A stretch of 32,376 bases of DNA from assembly GCF_000308755.1 (NCBI RefSeq), contig NZ_BAGF01000011.1:1-32376 (forward strand), written 5' to 3'. A program made the translations under genes and the position numbers. Position 1 is the stretch's first letter. Each line of letters begins with the position of its first letter. Positions 14,711-25,300 of this stretch are shown here, in pieces. The stretch is from Nocardia pneumoniae NBRC 100136 (lineage in GTDB: Bacteria > Actinomycetota > Actinomycetes > Mycobacteriales > Mycobacteriaceae). The notes under the pieces were generated by a model. It was not told the origin of the DNA and searched no databases. It worked only from the letters and a program-made list of their open reading frames with translations.

Positions 14711-17700
14711 ATGGAAACCGCCCGTCGCTCCGCTCGTGGTAGCCGTCGCCGCAGGTCGGGCAGTCCCCTCTTCGGTCAGCTGCTCACCGCCGCGGTCGAG
14801 TCCGCCGCCACCGAGGTCGCGATCCGGTTCAACCCCACCGGAGATCCGGCCGACGACCAGGAACTCACCTACGCCGAATTGGACGCGGCGTCCTCGCGGT
14901 TGGCCAGGGAACTGATCGACCGCGGTGTCGGCCCGGGCGACGTGGTCGCCATCGGGATCTCCCGCAGCGTGGAGTCGGTGCTCGCGGTCTGGGCCATCGC
15001 GAAGACCGGCGCGGCCTACGTGCCGGTGGACCCGGCCTACCCCGCCGACCGGATCAACCACATCGTCGCCGATTCCGGCGCGACCGTTGGGCTCACCATC
15101 TCGGCGCATCGGCCGGTGCTCGGCACCGGCGCGTACTGGGTCGAGATGGACGACCCGGTGCTGTCCGCGCGGATCGCCGCGCGCCCGGGGCACCCCATCT
15201 CCTACACCGACCGGGTTCGCCCGCTGGACGAGCGGCACCCGGCCTACGTCATCTACACCTCCGGATCGACCGGAAAGCCCAAGGGCGTCGTGGTCACGCA
15301 CAGCGGCCTGGCCGGGCTGGTGGCCGCGGAGCGCGAGCACTACGGGGTGACCGAGGACTCGCGGGTCCTGCACGTCTGCTCGCCGAACTTCGATGTCTCG
15401 GTGCTCGAACTGCTGCTGGCCTTCTCCACCGGCGCGACGCTGGTGATCGCGCCGCCGACGGTGTTCGGCGGATTCGAACTGGCGGATCTGCTGCGCCGCG
15501 AGCGCGTCACGCACATGCTCATCACGCCGGGCGCCCTGGAATCGGTGGATCCCACCGGGCTGGACGATCTGCAAGCCGTGGTGGTGGCCGGTGACAAGTT
15601 CGGTCCGGAACTCGTCGGCCGCTGGGCCGGTGAGCGCGAGTTCTACAACGGTTACGGTCCCACCGAGGCGACCATTCTCGCGACCAGCACGCCGCCGATG
15701 GTGCCGGGCGAGCCCATCACGATCGGCACGCCCATCCCGGGAGTCGCCGCGTTCGTGCTGGATTCGCGGTTGCGGCCGGTGCCGGCCGGAGTGGTCGGCG
15801 AGCTGTACCTGTCGGGTCCCGCGCTGGCGCAGGGCTACCTCGGGCGGCCGGGGCTGACCGCGGAGCGTTTCGTCGCCAGCCCGTTCGGCGTCGACACCGG
15901 GAACCCGGGTGCGCGGCTCTACCGCACCGGAGACCTGGTCCGCCGCACCGAATCCCCGGGCCAGGACGGCGGCGCCATCGAATACCTGGGGCGCTCGGAC
16001 TTCCAGGTGAAGATCCGCGGTTTCCGCATCGAGCTCGGCGAGATCGACAACGCGCTCACCAGCCACCCGGACATCGATTTCGCGGCCACCCTCGGCAAGG
16101 CGCTGCCCTCGGGCGCGACCGCGCTGGTGTCGTACGTGCTGCCGCGGTCGGGAGCCGACGTCGACACCGGCGCGCTCGTCGATTTCCTCGGGGAGTCGTT
16201 GCCGGCGTACATGATTCCCGCGTCCATCATCCTGCTGGACGAGATCCCGCTGACCCCGGTCGGCAAGCTCGACCGCGCTGCGCTGCCCGAGCCCGTCTTC
16301 GCCGCGCGCGCCTTCCGCGCGCCGTCGACGCCGGTCGAGGAGATCGTCGCGGACGTGTTCGCCGCGCTGCTGGTCCCCGAGGAGGACGGGCGCGTCGGCG
16401 CGGACGACGACTTCTTCGAGCTCGGCGGCAACTCGCTGCTGGCCGCGCAGGCCGCCGCGCGCATCGGATCCGCGCTGGACCTGCGGGTGCCGGTGCAGTT
16501 GCTGTTCGAGGCGACCACCGTCGCCGCGCTCGCCGCCCGCGTGGAGCAGCACGCGGGTTCGGCCGCGGGGCAGGCGCTGCACCCGCGTCCGCGCCCGGAG
16601 CGGGTGCCGCTGTCCTACGCCCAGCAGCGCATGTGGTTCCTGAACCGGTTCGATCCGGCCAGCGCGGTCAACAACATTCCGGTCGCGGTGCGACTATCGG
16701 GGCGGCTCGATGTCGAAGCGCTGCGCGCCGCGGTGCACGACCTCGCCGAACGGCACGAGGTGCTGCGCACCCGGTATCCGGAGGTCGACGGCGAGGGCTA
16801 CCAGCAGGTGCTGCCCGCCTCCGATCCGCGTGCCGTGCCGGAGCTGGTGGTCCAGCAGGCCGGGGAGCCCGAGGTGCCCGCGCTCGTGGCCGCCGCGGTG
16901 ACCGAGGGTTTCGACGTCACGGTCGCGCCGCCCGTGCGGGTGCGCTTGCTCGCGCTGAGCGAGACCGAGCACGTGCTGATCTGCGTGGTGCACCACATCG
17001 CGGGCGACGGGTTCTCCATGGGGCCGCTGACCCGCGACCTGATGAGCGCCTACGTGGATCGGTTGCGCGGCGGCGCGCCGGAATGGCCCCCGCTCGAGGT
17101 GCAGTACGCCGACTTCGCCCTCTGGCAGCGCGAGATCCTCGGCGACGAGGACGACCCGGAATCGGTACTGGCGCAGCAGATCGCCTTCTGGCGCACCGAA
17201 TTGGCCGCGCTGCCCGAGCAATTGGAGCTGCCCGCCGACCGGTCGCGTCCCGCGGTCGCGTCCCATCACGGCGCCACGCTGGGCTTCGAGATCGACGCCG
17301 AGGTCCACGCCGCGCTGAGCCGCCTTGCGCAGCAGCACAATTCCACGCTGTTCATGGTGGTGCACGCGGCATTGGCCGTCCTGCTGTCTCGTTTGTCCGG
17401 CACCAGGGACATCGCCATCGGCACCCCGGTGGCGGGCCGAGGTGAAGCGGCCTTGGACGACCTGATCGGCATGTTCGTCAACACGCTGGTGCTGCGCACC
17501 GAGATCGACCCCGGCGCGCGATTCGACGAGCTGCTGCGCGAGGTGCGCGGCATCGACGTCGAGGCATTCGGCCATGCCGACGTTCCGTTCGAGCGGCTGG
17601 TCGAGCTGCTCGACCCGGCGCGGTCGGCCGCGCGTCACCCGCTGTTCCAGGTGATGCTGACCTTCCAGAACCTGGCCCGCACCGAATTGGAGCTGCCCGG

Positions 17701-20700
17701 GCTTTCGGTGTCCGGGGTGGATCTCGCGGTGCCGCTGGCGAAGTTCGACCTGCAGCTGGCGCTGGTGGAGAACATCGACCGGCACGGCTCCGCGCAGGGC
17801 ATGTCGGCGGCCTTCACCTACGCCACCGACCTGTTCGACGAGGCGACCGTGCAGGACTTCGCCGATCGCTTCGGCCGGATCCTGCGCGCGGTGGCCTTCG
17901 ACGCCACGGTGACGGTCGGCGATATCGACGTGCTCGCGCCCGGCGAGCGCGAACTCGTGCTGCACGAGTGGAACACCCCTGGCGCAGCGGTGCCCGAAGT
18001 GACCCTGGTGGACCTGATCGGCATCCAGGCGCGCAGGCAGCCCAACGCGGGCGCGATCCGTTTCGGCGACACCACACTGACTTTCGGTGAGTTGCAGCGC
18101 CGGGCCAACCGCGTGGCACGCGCGTTGATCGCGCAGGGCGCGGGCCCGGAATCGCTGGTCGCCGTCGCTGTCCCGCGCACCGAGGAACTGCCCGTCGCGC
18201 TGTTGGCGGCGCTCACGGCCGGTGCGGCGTACCTGCCGATCGACACCACCTATCCGGTGCAGCGGCTGGAGTTCATGCTCGCCGATGCCGCACCCACCTG
18301 CATCCTGACCACCGCCGCCGAGCGGGAAGCGCTGCCAGCGGGATCTATTCCGGTGCTGCTGCTGGAAGACATCCTCGCGGCGAGCGCGTTCGATGACGAC
18401 CGGGTTCGCGACGCCGACCGCATCGCGCCGCTGCGTCCGGACAACCTGGCGTACGTCATCTACACCTCCGGCTCCACCGGCGTGCCCAAGGGCGTCGGCG
18501 TCGCGCACCGCAACGTCGTCGAATTGTTCGCCAACACCCAGCTGTTGTTCGAGTTCGACGAGACCGACGTGTGGACGCTGTTCCATTCGTTCGCGTTCGA
18601 CTTCTCGGTGTGGGAGCTGTGGTGCGCGCTGGCCAACGGCGGCACCGTGGTGGTGGTCGACTATCTGACCTCCCGGTCGCCGGAACAGTTCCGCGAGCTG
18701 TTGATTCGCGAACAGGTCACCGTGCTCAACCAGACGCCGTCGGCGTTCTACCAACTCGCCGAGGCCGACCGGGCCGCGCATCCGAACGACCAGGGCAAGC
18801 TCGCGCTGCGCTACGTGGTGTTCGGCGGCGAAGCGCTGGATCTGCGCCAGCTGCGGCGCTGGTACGAGCGTCATCCCGTGGACGCGCCGTGGCTGGTGAA
18901 CATGTACGGCATCACCGAGACCACGGTGCACGTCTCGTTCCTGTCGCTGGACGAGCAGATGGCCGACAACCCGGCCAGCGTCATCGGCCGCGCGCTGCCC
19001 GGCCTGGACGCCTACGTGCTCGACGACCGCATGAACCCGGCCCCGGTCGGCGTCGCGGGCGAGATCTACGTCGCGGGCGCCCAGCTGTCCCGCGGCTACC
19101 TCGGGCGTCCCGGTCTCGCCGCCACGCGCTTCGTCGCGAATCCGTTCGGCGCGCCGGGATCTCGGATGTATCGCACGGGCGATATCGGCCGCTGGGTCGG
19201 TTTCGGCGGCCAGGCCACCCTGGAGTACGCGGGCCGCGGCGACCAGCAGGTGCAGCTGCGCGGCTTCCGCATCGAGCTCGGCGAGATCGAGTCGGCGCTG
19301 CTGCGCTGCCCCGGCGTGAGCCAGGCCGTGGTGCTGGTCCGCCCGGACGAGCACGCGGGCGATCGCCTGATCGGTTACGTGGTGCCCGACACCGGCGCCA
19401 CGCTCGACTCGAGCGTGCTGCGCGCCCAGGTGTCGGAGTTCCTGACCGGCTACATGGTTCCGGACGCCGTCGTGGTGCTGGACGTCCTGCCGCTCACGCC
19501 GAACGGCAAACTCGACCGCAGGGCCCTGCCCGCACCGGAGTTCGTCGGCGCGGCGGCCTTCCGTGCGCCGAGTTCGCCGGTCGAGCAGGCGGTGGCGGAG
19601 GTGTTCGCCGGACTGCTCGGCGCCGCCGAGGTCGGCCTGGACGACGACTTCTTCGCGCTCGGCGGCAACTCGCTGCTGGCCACCAGGGTGGTCGCGCGGA
19701 TCAACGAGGCGCTGGACGCGAATGTCGCGGTGCGCGAGCTGTTCGAGGCGCCAACGGTCGCCGCGCTGGCCGCCCGTGTGGTGCCCGGCGCCGGTGGCGC
19801 CAAGCGACCGCCGCTGGTGCGCGCCGAGCGGGTGGAGCCGGTGCCGCTGTCGCTGGCGCAGCAGCGGATGTGGGTGCTCAACCAGTTCGATCCCGCGTCG
19901 CCCGCCTACAACATTCCGCTGGCGATCCGGTTGACCGGTGTGCTGGACGTGTCCGCGTTGCGCTACGCCTTGGCGGATGTGCTGGAGCGGCACGAATCGC
20001 TGCGCACGCGCTATCCCGCGAGCGGGCCGGGCGGGCTGCCGTACCAGGAGATCCTGTCCGTAGCCGAAGCAATCCCCGGTGGGCTGGAGGTGGACGTCAC
20101 CGACGATCCGATCGGCCGGATCACCGAGTTGATGCACACGGGATTCGATGTGACCGAAGAGGTCCCGGTGCGCGCCCTGCTGCTGGAGTCGGGGCCGGAC
20201 GAGCACTTGCTGGCCATGGTCGCGCACCACATCGCCGCCGACGGCGCCTCGATGGCGCCGCTCGCCCGTGATCTGATGACCGCCTACCTGGCCAGGATCC
20301 GCGGTAATTCGCCGCGCTGGTCGCCGCTGGAGGTGCAGTACGCGGACTTCGCGATCTGGCAGCGGGAAGTCATCGGCACCGACGACGACGAGAACTCGGT
20401 GGCCGCACGGCAGTTGGCGTACTGGCGCGAGCAGCTCGCCGGGCTGTCCGGCGAACTGCATCTGCCGCTGGACCGTCCGCGGCCCGCGGTGCCGACGATG
20501 CGCGGAGCCAACACCGGCTTCGCCGTCGCGCCCGAGCTGCACGAGGCGCTGGCCAAGCTGGCGCGCGAGCACAATTCGACGTTGTTCATGGTCGTGCACG
20601 CGGCGCTGGCCGTGCTGCTGGCCCGCCTGTCCGGCGACTCCGACGTGGCCATCGGCACGCCGATCGCGGGCCGCGGCGAACGCGTGCTCGACGATCTGGT

Positions 20701-22141
20701 CGGCATGTTCGTCAACACGCTGACGCTGCGCACCGCGGTCGATTCCGGGGCGAGCTTCGCCGAGCTGATCGATCAGGCCCGCCGGATCGATCTGGCCGCT
20801 TTCGCCAACGCCGACATCCCGTTCGAGCGCGTGGTGGAGAAGGTCGTCCCGGGGCGCACCACCTCGCACAACCCGCTGTTCCAGGTGATGCTCTCGTTCC
20901 AGAACGCCGAGCAGCCGACCCTGGAGTTGCCCGGACTGACGGTGGCGGCATTGGACGCCGGCGCGGCCGCGGCGAAATTCGACCTGCAGGTGACCGTCGA
21001 GCCGCGGCATCGCGCGGACGGATCGTTCGACGATCTGGTCACCGTGATCACCTATGCGACCGACGTTCTCGACGAGTCCACCGCGCAGGCATTCGGACGC
21101 AGGCTGGAGCGCATCCTCACTTCTGTGGTCGCCGACCCGGAGGTGTGCGTCGGCGATATCGACATCCTCGATGCCGACGAGCGCAATCGCGTGTTCGCCA
21201 CCCCACCGACGACCGTGGCCGAGGACGAGGCCGCGGCTCCGACCCCGGGCACCGCGCTGACCAGGCTGTTCGCCGTCGCGGTGGAGGACGACCCGGACGG
21301 ACCCGCCGTGGTGTGGGGCGAGGAGGCGTTGTCGTACCAGGACATCCACGCCCGATCGTCGCGGCTGGCGCGGGCGCTGATCGGGCGCGGCTGTGGGCCC
21401 GGCACCGGGGTGGCGATCCGGCTGGACCGCGGCGTCGACGCGGTGGTCTCCATCTGGGCGGTGCTGGAGACCGGCGCCGCGCTGGTTCCGGTGTCCTCGG
21501 TGGACGCGGCGCTGCCCGGCGAACTGGAGGTCAAGGTGGGGCTGGTCGCCGGGGATGTCGGGCGTCAGGCGAGTGACGCATCGGCCACCGGCAGTGTCGA
21601 CTGGCTGGCGTTCGACGATCCCGCCGTGATCGCCGAGATCGACGCCCAATCGCCGAGACCGGTCACGTACGCGAATCGGATACGTACGCTGCGCGGAGAC
21701 GATCCGGCAGTGGTGTTGACAGGGTTGCCGCCCGCCGAGGGGTATGGCTTCGCCCTGTCCTATGACGCGCTGGCGGCCGCGGCGGCTCGATTGTCGGCAC
21801 GTACCGATCTGACCTTCGAATCGCGCACCTTCCGGCTCGGCCGCCCGGAGTCGGTCGCCGCCGTGCTCGAGGTGGTGGCCGCGGGCAGCGCGGGCGCTTC
21901 GGTCGTGGTCGCGGACGCCGAGGAAACGGGGCCGCAGACGTTGCTCGAGGAGGAGTGGGTGACGCACTTGTTCACCGACGCCACCGATCTCCCCGCGATC
22001 GACCCGGACGAGTTGGAAGACCTGCAGGCCGTGGTGCTGGACGAGGCCTATCGGGTGCCCGCGCCGATAGCCAGGAGCGCGCTGCACGTGGTCGCGCTCC
22101 CGGATCTCCTCGGGAACCGGGTAGCCAGCGATGTGGGGTGA
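14711..22141 (+). CDS. Non-ribosomal peptide synthetase 1: A-T-C-A(Thr)-T-C-pseudoA
   Basis: A 2476-residue cytoplasmic NRPS. Domains by residue: Arg-rich leader 1-16; A1 about 17-530; T1 about 536-613 (Ser575 in [10 protein letters not shown] carries phosphopantetheine); C1 about 627-1085 (HHIAGDG, His762, Asp766); A2 about 1095-1610 (Thr code); T2 about 1617-1695 (Ser1654); C2 about 1710-2165 (His1840, Asp1844); degenerate A fragment 2181-2476. It starts with A, so A1-T1 is probably the loading module of the line. No epimerase or thioesterase is present; the product must pass to NRPS2, encoded 241 bases downstream. Start: ATG 14711, or TTG 14702, which lies closer to the GAGAGGTGA ribosome site. 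It is probably controlled by the regulator upstream. Confidence 0.93.
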   Translation: METARRSARGSRRRRSGSPLFGQLLTAAVESAATEVAIRFNPTGDPADDQELTYAELDAASSRLARELIDRGVGPGDVVAIGISRSVESVLAVWAIAKTGAAYVPVDPAYPADRINHIVADSGATVGLTISAHRPVLGTGAYWVEMDDPVLSARIAARPGHPISYTDRVRPLDERHPAYVIYTSGSTGKPKGVVVTHSGLAGLVAAEREHYGVTEDSRVLHVCSPNFDVSVLELLLAFSTGATLVIAPPTVFGGFELADLLRRERVTHMLITPGALESVDPTGLDDLQAVVVAGDKFGPELVGRWAGEREFYNGYGPTEATILATSTPPMVPGEPITIGTPIPGVAAFVLDSRLRPVPAGVVGELYLSGPALAQGYLGRPGLTAERFVASPFGVDTGNPGARLYRTGDLVRRTESPGQDGGAIEYLGRSDFQVKIRGFRIELGEIDNALTSHPDIDFAATLGKALPSGATALVSYVLPRSGADVDTGALVDFLGESLPAYMIPASIILLDEIPLTPVGKLDRAALPEPVFAARAFRAPSTPVEEIVADVFAALLVPEEDGRVGADDDFFELGGNSLLAAQAAARIGSALDLRVPVQLLFEATTVAALAARVEQHAGSAAGQALHPRPRPERVPLSYAQQRMWFLNRFDPASAVNNIPVAVRLSGRLDVEALRAAVHDLAERHEVLRTRYPEVDGEGYQQVLPASDPRAVPELVVQQAGEPEVPALVAAAVTEGFDVTVAPPVRVRLLALSETEHVLICVVHHIAGDGFSMGPLTRDLMSAYVDRLRGGAPEWPPLEVQYADFALWQREILGDEDDPESVLAQQIAFWRTELAALPEQLELPADRSRPAVASHHGATLGFEIDAEVHAALSRLAQQHNSTLFMVVHAALAVLLSRLSGTRDIAIGTPVAGRGEAALDDLIGMFVNTLVLRTEIDPGARFDELLREVRGIDVEAFGHADVPFERLVELLDPARSAARHPLFQVMLTFQNLARTELELPGLSVSGVDLAVPLAKFDLQLALVENIDRHGSAQGMSAAFTYATDLFDEATVQDFADRFGRILRAVAFDATVTVGDIDVLAPGERELVLHEWNTPGAAVPEVTLVDLIGIQARRQPNAGAIRFGDTTLTFGELQRRANRVARALIAQGAGPESLVAVAVPRTEELPVALLAALTAGAAYLPIDTTYPVQRLEFMLADAAPTCILTTAAEREALPAGSIPVLLLEDILAASAFDDDRVRDADRIAPLRPDNLAYVIYTSGSTGVPKGVGVAHRNVVELFANTQLLFEFDETDVWTLFHSFAFDFSVWELWCALANGGTVVVVDYLTSRSPEQFRELLIREQVTVLNQTPSAFYQLAEADRAAHPNDQGKLALRYVVFGGEALDLRQLRRWYERHPVDAPWLVNMYGITETTVHVSFLSLDEQMADNPASVIGRALPGLDAYVLDDRMNPAPVGVAGEIYVAGAQLSRGYLGRPGLAATRFVANPFGAPGSRMYRTGDIGRWVGFGGQATLEYAGRGDQQVQLRGFRIELGEIESALLRCPGVSQAVVLVRPDEHAGDRLIGYVVPDTGATLDSSVLRAQVSEFLTGYMVPDAVVVLDVLPLTPNGKLDRRALPAPEFVGAAAFRAPSSPVEQAVAEVFAGLLGAAEVGLDDDFFALGGNSLLATRVVARINEALDANVAVRELFEAPTVAALAARVVPGAGGAKRPPLVRAERVEPVPLSLAQQRMWVLNQFDPASPAYNIPLAIRLTGVLDVSALRYALADVLERHESLRTRYPASGPGGLPYQEILSVAEAIPGGLEVDVTDDPIGRITELMHTGFDVTEEVPVRALLLESGPDEHLLAMVAHHIAADGASMAPLARDLMTAYLARIRGNSPRWSPLEVQYADFAIWQREVIGTDDDENSVAARQLAYWREQLAGLSGELHLPLDRPRPAVPTMRGANTGFAVAPELHEALAKLAREHNSTLFMVVHAALAVLLARLSGDSDVAIGTPIAGRGERVLDDLVGMFVNTLTLRTAVDSGASFAELIDQARRIDLAAFANADIPFERVVEKVVPGRTTSHNPLFQVMLSFQNAEQPTLELPGLTVAALDAGAAAAKFDLQVTVEPRHRADGSFDDLVTVITYATDVLDESTAQAFGRRLERILTSVVADPEVCVGDIDILDADERNRVFATPPTTVAEDEAAAPTPGTALTRLFAVAVEDDPDGPAVVWGEEALSYQDIHARSSRLARALIGRGCGPGTGVAIRLDRGVDAVVSIWAVLETGAALVPVSSVDAALPGELEVKVGLVAGDVGRQASDASATGSVDWLAFDDPAVIAEIDAQSPRPVTYANRIRTLRGDDPAVVLTGLPPAEGYGFALSYDALAAAAARLSARTDLTFESRTFRLGRPESVAAVLEVVAAGSAGASVVVADAEETGPQTLLEEEWVTHLFTDATDLPAIDPDELEDLQAVVLDEAYRVPAPIARSALHVVALPDLLGNRVASDVG
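14759..16555 (+). other. NRPS1 loading module A1-T1
   Basis: The A domain is intact: [15 protein letters not shown] (A3), [10 protein letters not shown] (A5), LYRTGDL (A7), catalytic Lys in [11 protein letters not shown] (A10). Hand alignment to GrsA gives specificity residues D-V-L-L-V-A-G-I-L-K, which I do not recognise as a known code. The sequence around [18 protein letters not shown] defines a subtype shared with the two degenerate A fragments at the NRPS1/NRPS2 junction. T1 follows with [13 protein letters not shown]. Confidence 0.8.
16590..19795 (+). other. NRPS1 module 2: C1-A2-T2, predicted threonine
   Basis: C1 has [13 protein letters not shown] and an intact HHIAGDG. It carries [10 protein letters not shown], consistent with an LCL-type condensation domain. 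A2 aligned by hand to GrsA gives D-F-W-N-V-G-M-V-H-K, a classic threonine code. Supporting segments are [21 protein letters not shown] and [13 protein letters not shown]2 is [17 protein letters not shown]. It adds L-Thr to the residue loaded by A1-T1. Confidence 0.85.
19837..21200 (+). other. NRPS1 terminal condensation domain C2 (donor side of a split module)
   Basis: Complete C domain with [22 protein letters not shown] (residues 1839-1845) and the downstream [10 protein letters not shown] and [13 protein letters not shown] motifs. No functional A or T follows in the same protein; its acceptor must be the first A-T unit of NRPS2. Confidence 0.8.
21251..22138 (+). other. Degenerate adenylation N-subdomain at the NRPS1 C-terminus
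   Basis: About 296 residues align collinearly with the first part of NRPS1 A1: [81 protein letters not shown]. The P-loop TSGSTGxPKG is gone ([13 protein letters not shown]), the substrate-pocket Asp motif is lost, and the protein stops before A5. It cannot adenylate. An intact open frame and good codon bias argue it is a maintained domain, perhaps a docking element. Confidence 0.75.
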
Positions 22142-22217
22142 ATCGGCCTGATCAGGCGCGGTTGAGGAAACCATCGCGGTGGGTATCGTGTCGAAGGGGA
22201 CCGAATAGCGCCGCGAC

Positions 22218-22245
22218 CGATGCCGCCGCGATAGCGGCGGCATCG
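22218..22245. terminator. Strong hairpin between NRPS1 and NRPS2
   Basis: A perfect 12-bp stem (CGATGCCGCCGC at 22218-22229 pairing with 22234-22245) is closed by a GATA tetraloop. It starts 76 bases after the NRPS1 stop and 138 bases before the NRPS2 start. No T-run follows. It may terminate or attenuate transcription, or protect the upstream mRNA end, so NRPS2 may need its own promoter. Confidence 0.6.
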
Positions 22246-22382
22246 CCGGATCGGCGGTGCACGGTGGCGCAGGGCTGCCGACGCTGGGCGGAAAGACAGC
22301 TGGACCAGATAGTAGTGAGGGATACTTCATTGTTTCGGGTAGCCGACACACCGTGCACTTTCGCTGGCGTTGGGGTATCCGA

Positions 22383-25300
22383 ATGACCCGCCCGGCACGT
22401 GTGCGGCCCAACCGGACCCGGCGGCCGCGGGTGACCACCTTGCCGCAGTTGCTGGCGATGGCGGTGGAGACGAACCCGGACGGCGTCGCGGTCGTCCAGG
22501 CCGGGGAAGAGCTCGGCGGTCGCGCCGATGTCCCGATGGAGTCGGCGGCGCGAATGAGCTACGCCGAATTGGATTCGCGCTCGACGCGGCTTGCTCGGTT
22601 GCTGCTCGAACGTGGTGTCGGTCCCGAAGATTTGATCGCCGTGTGCATTCCGCACTCGATCCAGTCGGTGGTGGCGCTGTGGGCGGTGGCCAAGACCGGC
22701 GCCGGTTTCGTGCCGGTGGATCCGGACGATTCGCCGGACCTGGTCGAGCAGGTGGTGTCCGATCCCGGGGTGGTGTCGGGGCTGACGGTCGGGGCCGTGC
22801 GTGACCGGTTGCCCGGGCAGGTGACGTGGCTGGTCGTCGACGAGCCGGAATTCGAACGCGCGCTGCGGGATCATCCGGCGGACGCCGTGACCCACATGGA
22901 CCGGGCGCGTCCGTTGCAGGGCGAGGACCCGGCGTATGTGATCCATTCGCGCAATTCGACCGAGCGAGCGGCGGTCACGCAGGCCGAATTGTCCGGTTTC
23001 TGCGATGAGCAGCGGGAGCGCTACCGGGTGACGCCGCAGGCGCGCACCCTGCACTTCGTCGCGCCGTCGCCCGACCAATTGGTGCTCGAGCTGCTGCTCG
23101 CCGTGAGCGGCGCGGCGACGATCGTCGTGGCTCCCGAGTCCGATAGCGCGCGGCTCGCGGAGCTGCTGCGGCGTGAACATGTGACGCATATGTTCGCCGC
23201 GCCTGCGACACTCGCCGCCCTGGACCCAGCCGGGTTGGATGAGCTGCGCGTAGTCGTCGCCACCGGCCAAGCGAGCCCGCCGGACGTGGTGCGGCACTGG
23301 GTCCGACCGGTCGCGGGCGGTGCGGCCCGTCTCTTCTTCAACGGGCGGGAGCGGGCCGAGACCGCTGACTCGGCGGCTACCCTCGTCGACCTGTTCCACG
23401 CCCAGGTGTCGGCGTCGCCCGAGTCGGTCGCGATCGTCGACCCCTCCGTTCCCGGCGGAAGGTCGCTGACCTACACCGAATTCGCCGCCCGAGTACATCG
23501 GTTGGCCCGGCGGCTGATCGATGCAGGCGTCGGTCCGGAAACGCTTGTCGCGCTGGGTATGCGGCGTTCGGTTGACCTTGTCGTCGCCATGTACGCGGTG
23601 CAGGAGGCGGGCGCCGGGTATGTCCCGCTCGATCTCGATCAGCCGGTCGAGCGAATCCGGTACGTGCTCGAGTCGGCGGCGCCGGTGTGTGTGCTGACCA
23701 CGTCCCGCGACGGTTTCGACGGGGGTGGGGTGCCCACCCTGTCGTTGGACGGGCTGGATCTGTCCGGTTACTCGGGTGAGCCGGTGGTCGACGCGGAGCG
23801 GATCGCGCCGTTGCGTCCGGCGCATCCGGCGTACGTGATCTTCACCTCCGGTTCGACCGGCCGCCCGAAGGGTGTCGCGGTTCCCCATGCGGCGGCGGTC
23901 AACCAGATTCGCTGGATCACCAGCGAGTACGGGATCGGCGCCGACGATGTGGTGTTGTTCAAGACACCCGCGACGTTCGATGTGTCGGTCTGGGAGTTGT
24001 TCGGTCCGCTGAGCACCGGTGGCCGGATGGTCGTGGCGAGCCCGGACGGACACCGTGATCCGGCATACCTGGGCGAGGTGATCGCGGCCGAGCGCGTCAC
24101 CATGACGTCGTTCGTGCCGTCGATGCTGACCGTCTTCGCCACCGGCGCCGCCGCGGCGGGCGGCGCGGATCTGGGCTCGCTGCGTGCGCTACTCATCGCG
24201 GGCGAGGCGTTCACCTCCGACGCTGTGGAGGCGATCCGGCGGGTGAGTTCGGCGGCGCTGTACAACCTGTACGGCCCGACGGAGTTCACCGTCCATGCCA
24301 CCCACGCGCCGGTCGCCGACGACGTGACGGGTGCCGTCCCGATCGGCCTGCCGGTGTCGAATACGCAGGCGTACGTGCTCGATTCGCGGCTTCATCCGGT
24401 TCCCTCGGGTGTCGCGGGCGAGTTGTACCTGGCCGGTGCGCAATTGGCACGGGGCTATTTCGGCCGTGCCGACCTGACCGCGGACCGGTTCGTGGCCAAT
24501 CCGTTCGGCGCCCCCGGCAGCCGGATGTACCGCACCGGTGACCTCGTCACCGCCGACGCGACCGGTTCGCTCACCTTTATCGGCCGCACCGATTTCCAGG
24601 TCAAGCTGCGTGGTCTGCGGATCGAGCTGGGCGAGATCGAATCCGCGTTGCGTGCGCACGATTCGGTGGCGCAGGCCGTGGCGATCGTCAGGTCCGACGA
24701 GCGCCTGGGCGATCAGCTGGTCGCGTACATCGTGCCCGCGCAGCGACCCGATGACGAGCAGTCGCACCTGGACGAGTTGCGCGACCACTTGGCCGCGCGG
24801 CTGCCCGCGTACATGGTGCCCACGGCGATCGTGGCGCTGGATGCGTTCCCGCTGAGCCCGAACGGCAAGCTGGATCGCCGCGCGCTGCCGGAACCGGTGG
24901 TCCGGGAACGCGAATTCCGCGCACCGTCCACTCCGATCGAGCAGCTTGTCGCGACGACCTTCGCCGAAGTGCTCGGCGTGCGTGCCGACCGCCCGGTGGG
25001 TGCCGACGACGACTTCTTCGACCTGGGCGGCAACTCGCTGTTGGCCACCCAGATGATCGCCCGGCTCGGCGCGGCACTCGACACGCGGATGCCCGCTCGG
25101 GTGATCTTCGAGGCGTCCACGGTCGCCGCACTCGCGGCGCGACTGGCTGCGCTCCAGGGCACGGGCGGGCGGCGTGCGTTGGTCGCGGTGCCGCGAGACG
25201 GCGAGTCGGCACAGCCGATCCCGTTGTCGCTCGCGCAGCAGCGTATGTGGTTCCTCAACCAGTTCGACCCGGCGTCGGCGGCGAACAATATCCCGTTCGC

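Noticed and set aside
21251..22141. NRPS1 end as a recent frameshift or assembly error in a normal A domain
   Set aside because: The fragment aligns collinearly over about 290 residues with scattered loss of motifs in one frame, and a similar fragment starts NRPS2; a single sequencing error would not give this pattern.
14420..22382. Siderophore cluster under iron control
   Set aside because: No IdeR/DtxR box was recognised upstream of either NRPS gene, and no cyclization domain, salicylate or hydroxamate gene is visible.
16694..22438. Antisense open frame of about 1900 codons opposite NRPS1
   Set aside because: Long antisense frames are common opposite GC-rich genes with strong third-position bias; the translation has no recognisable domain, while the plus strand encodes clear NRPS motifs.
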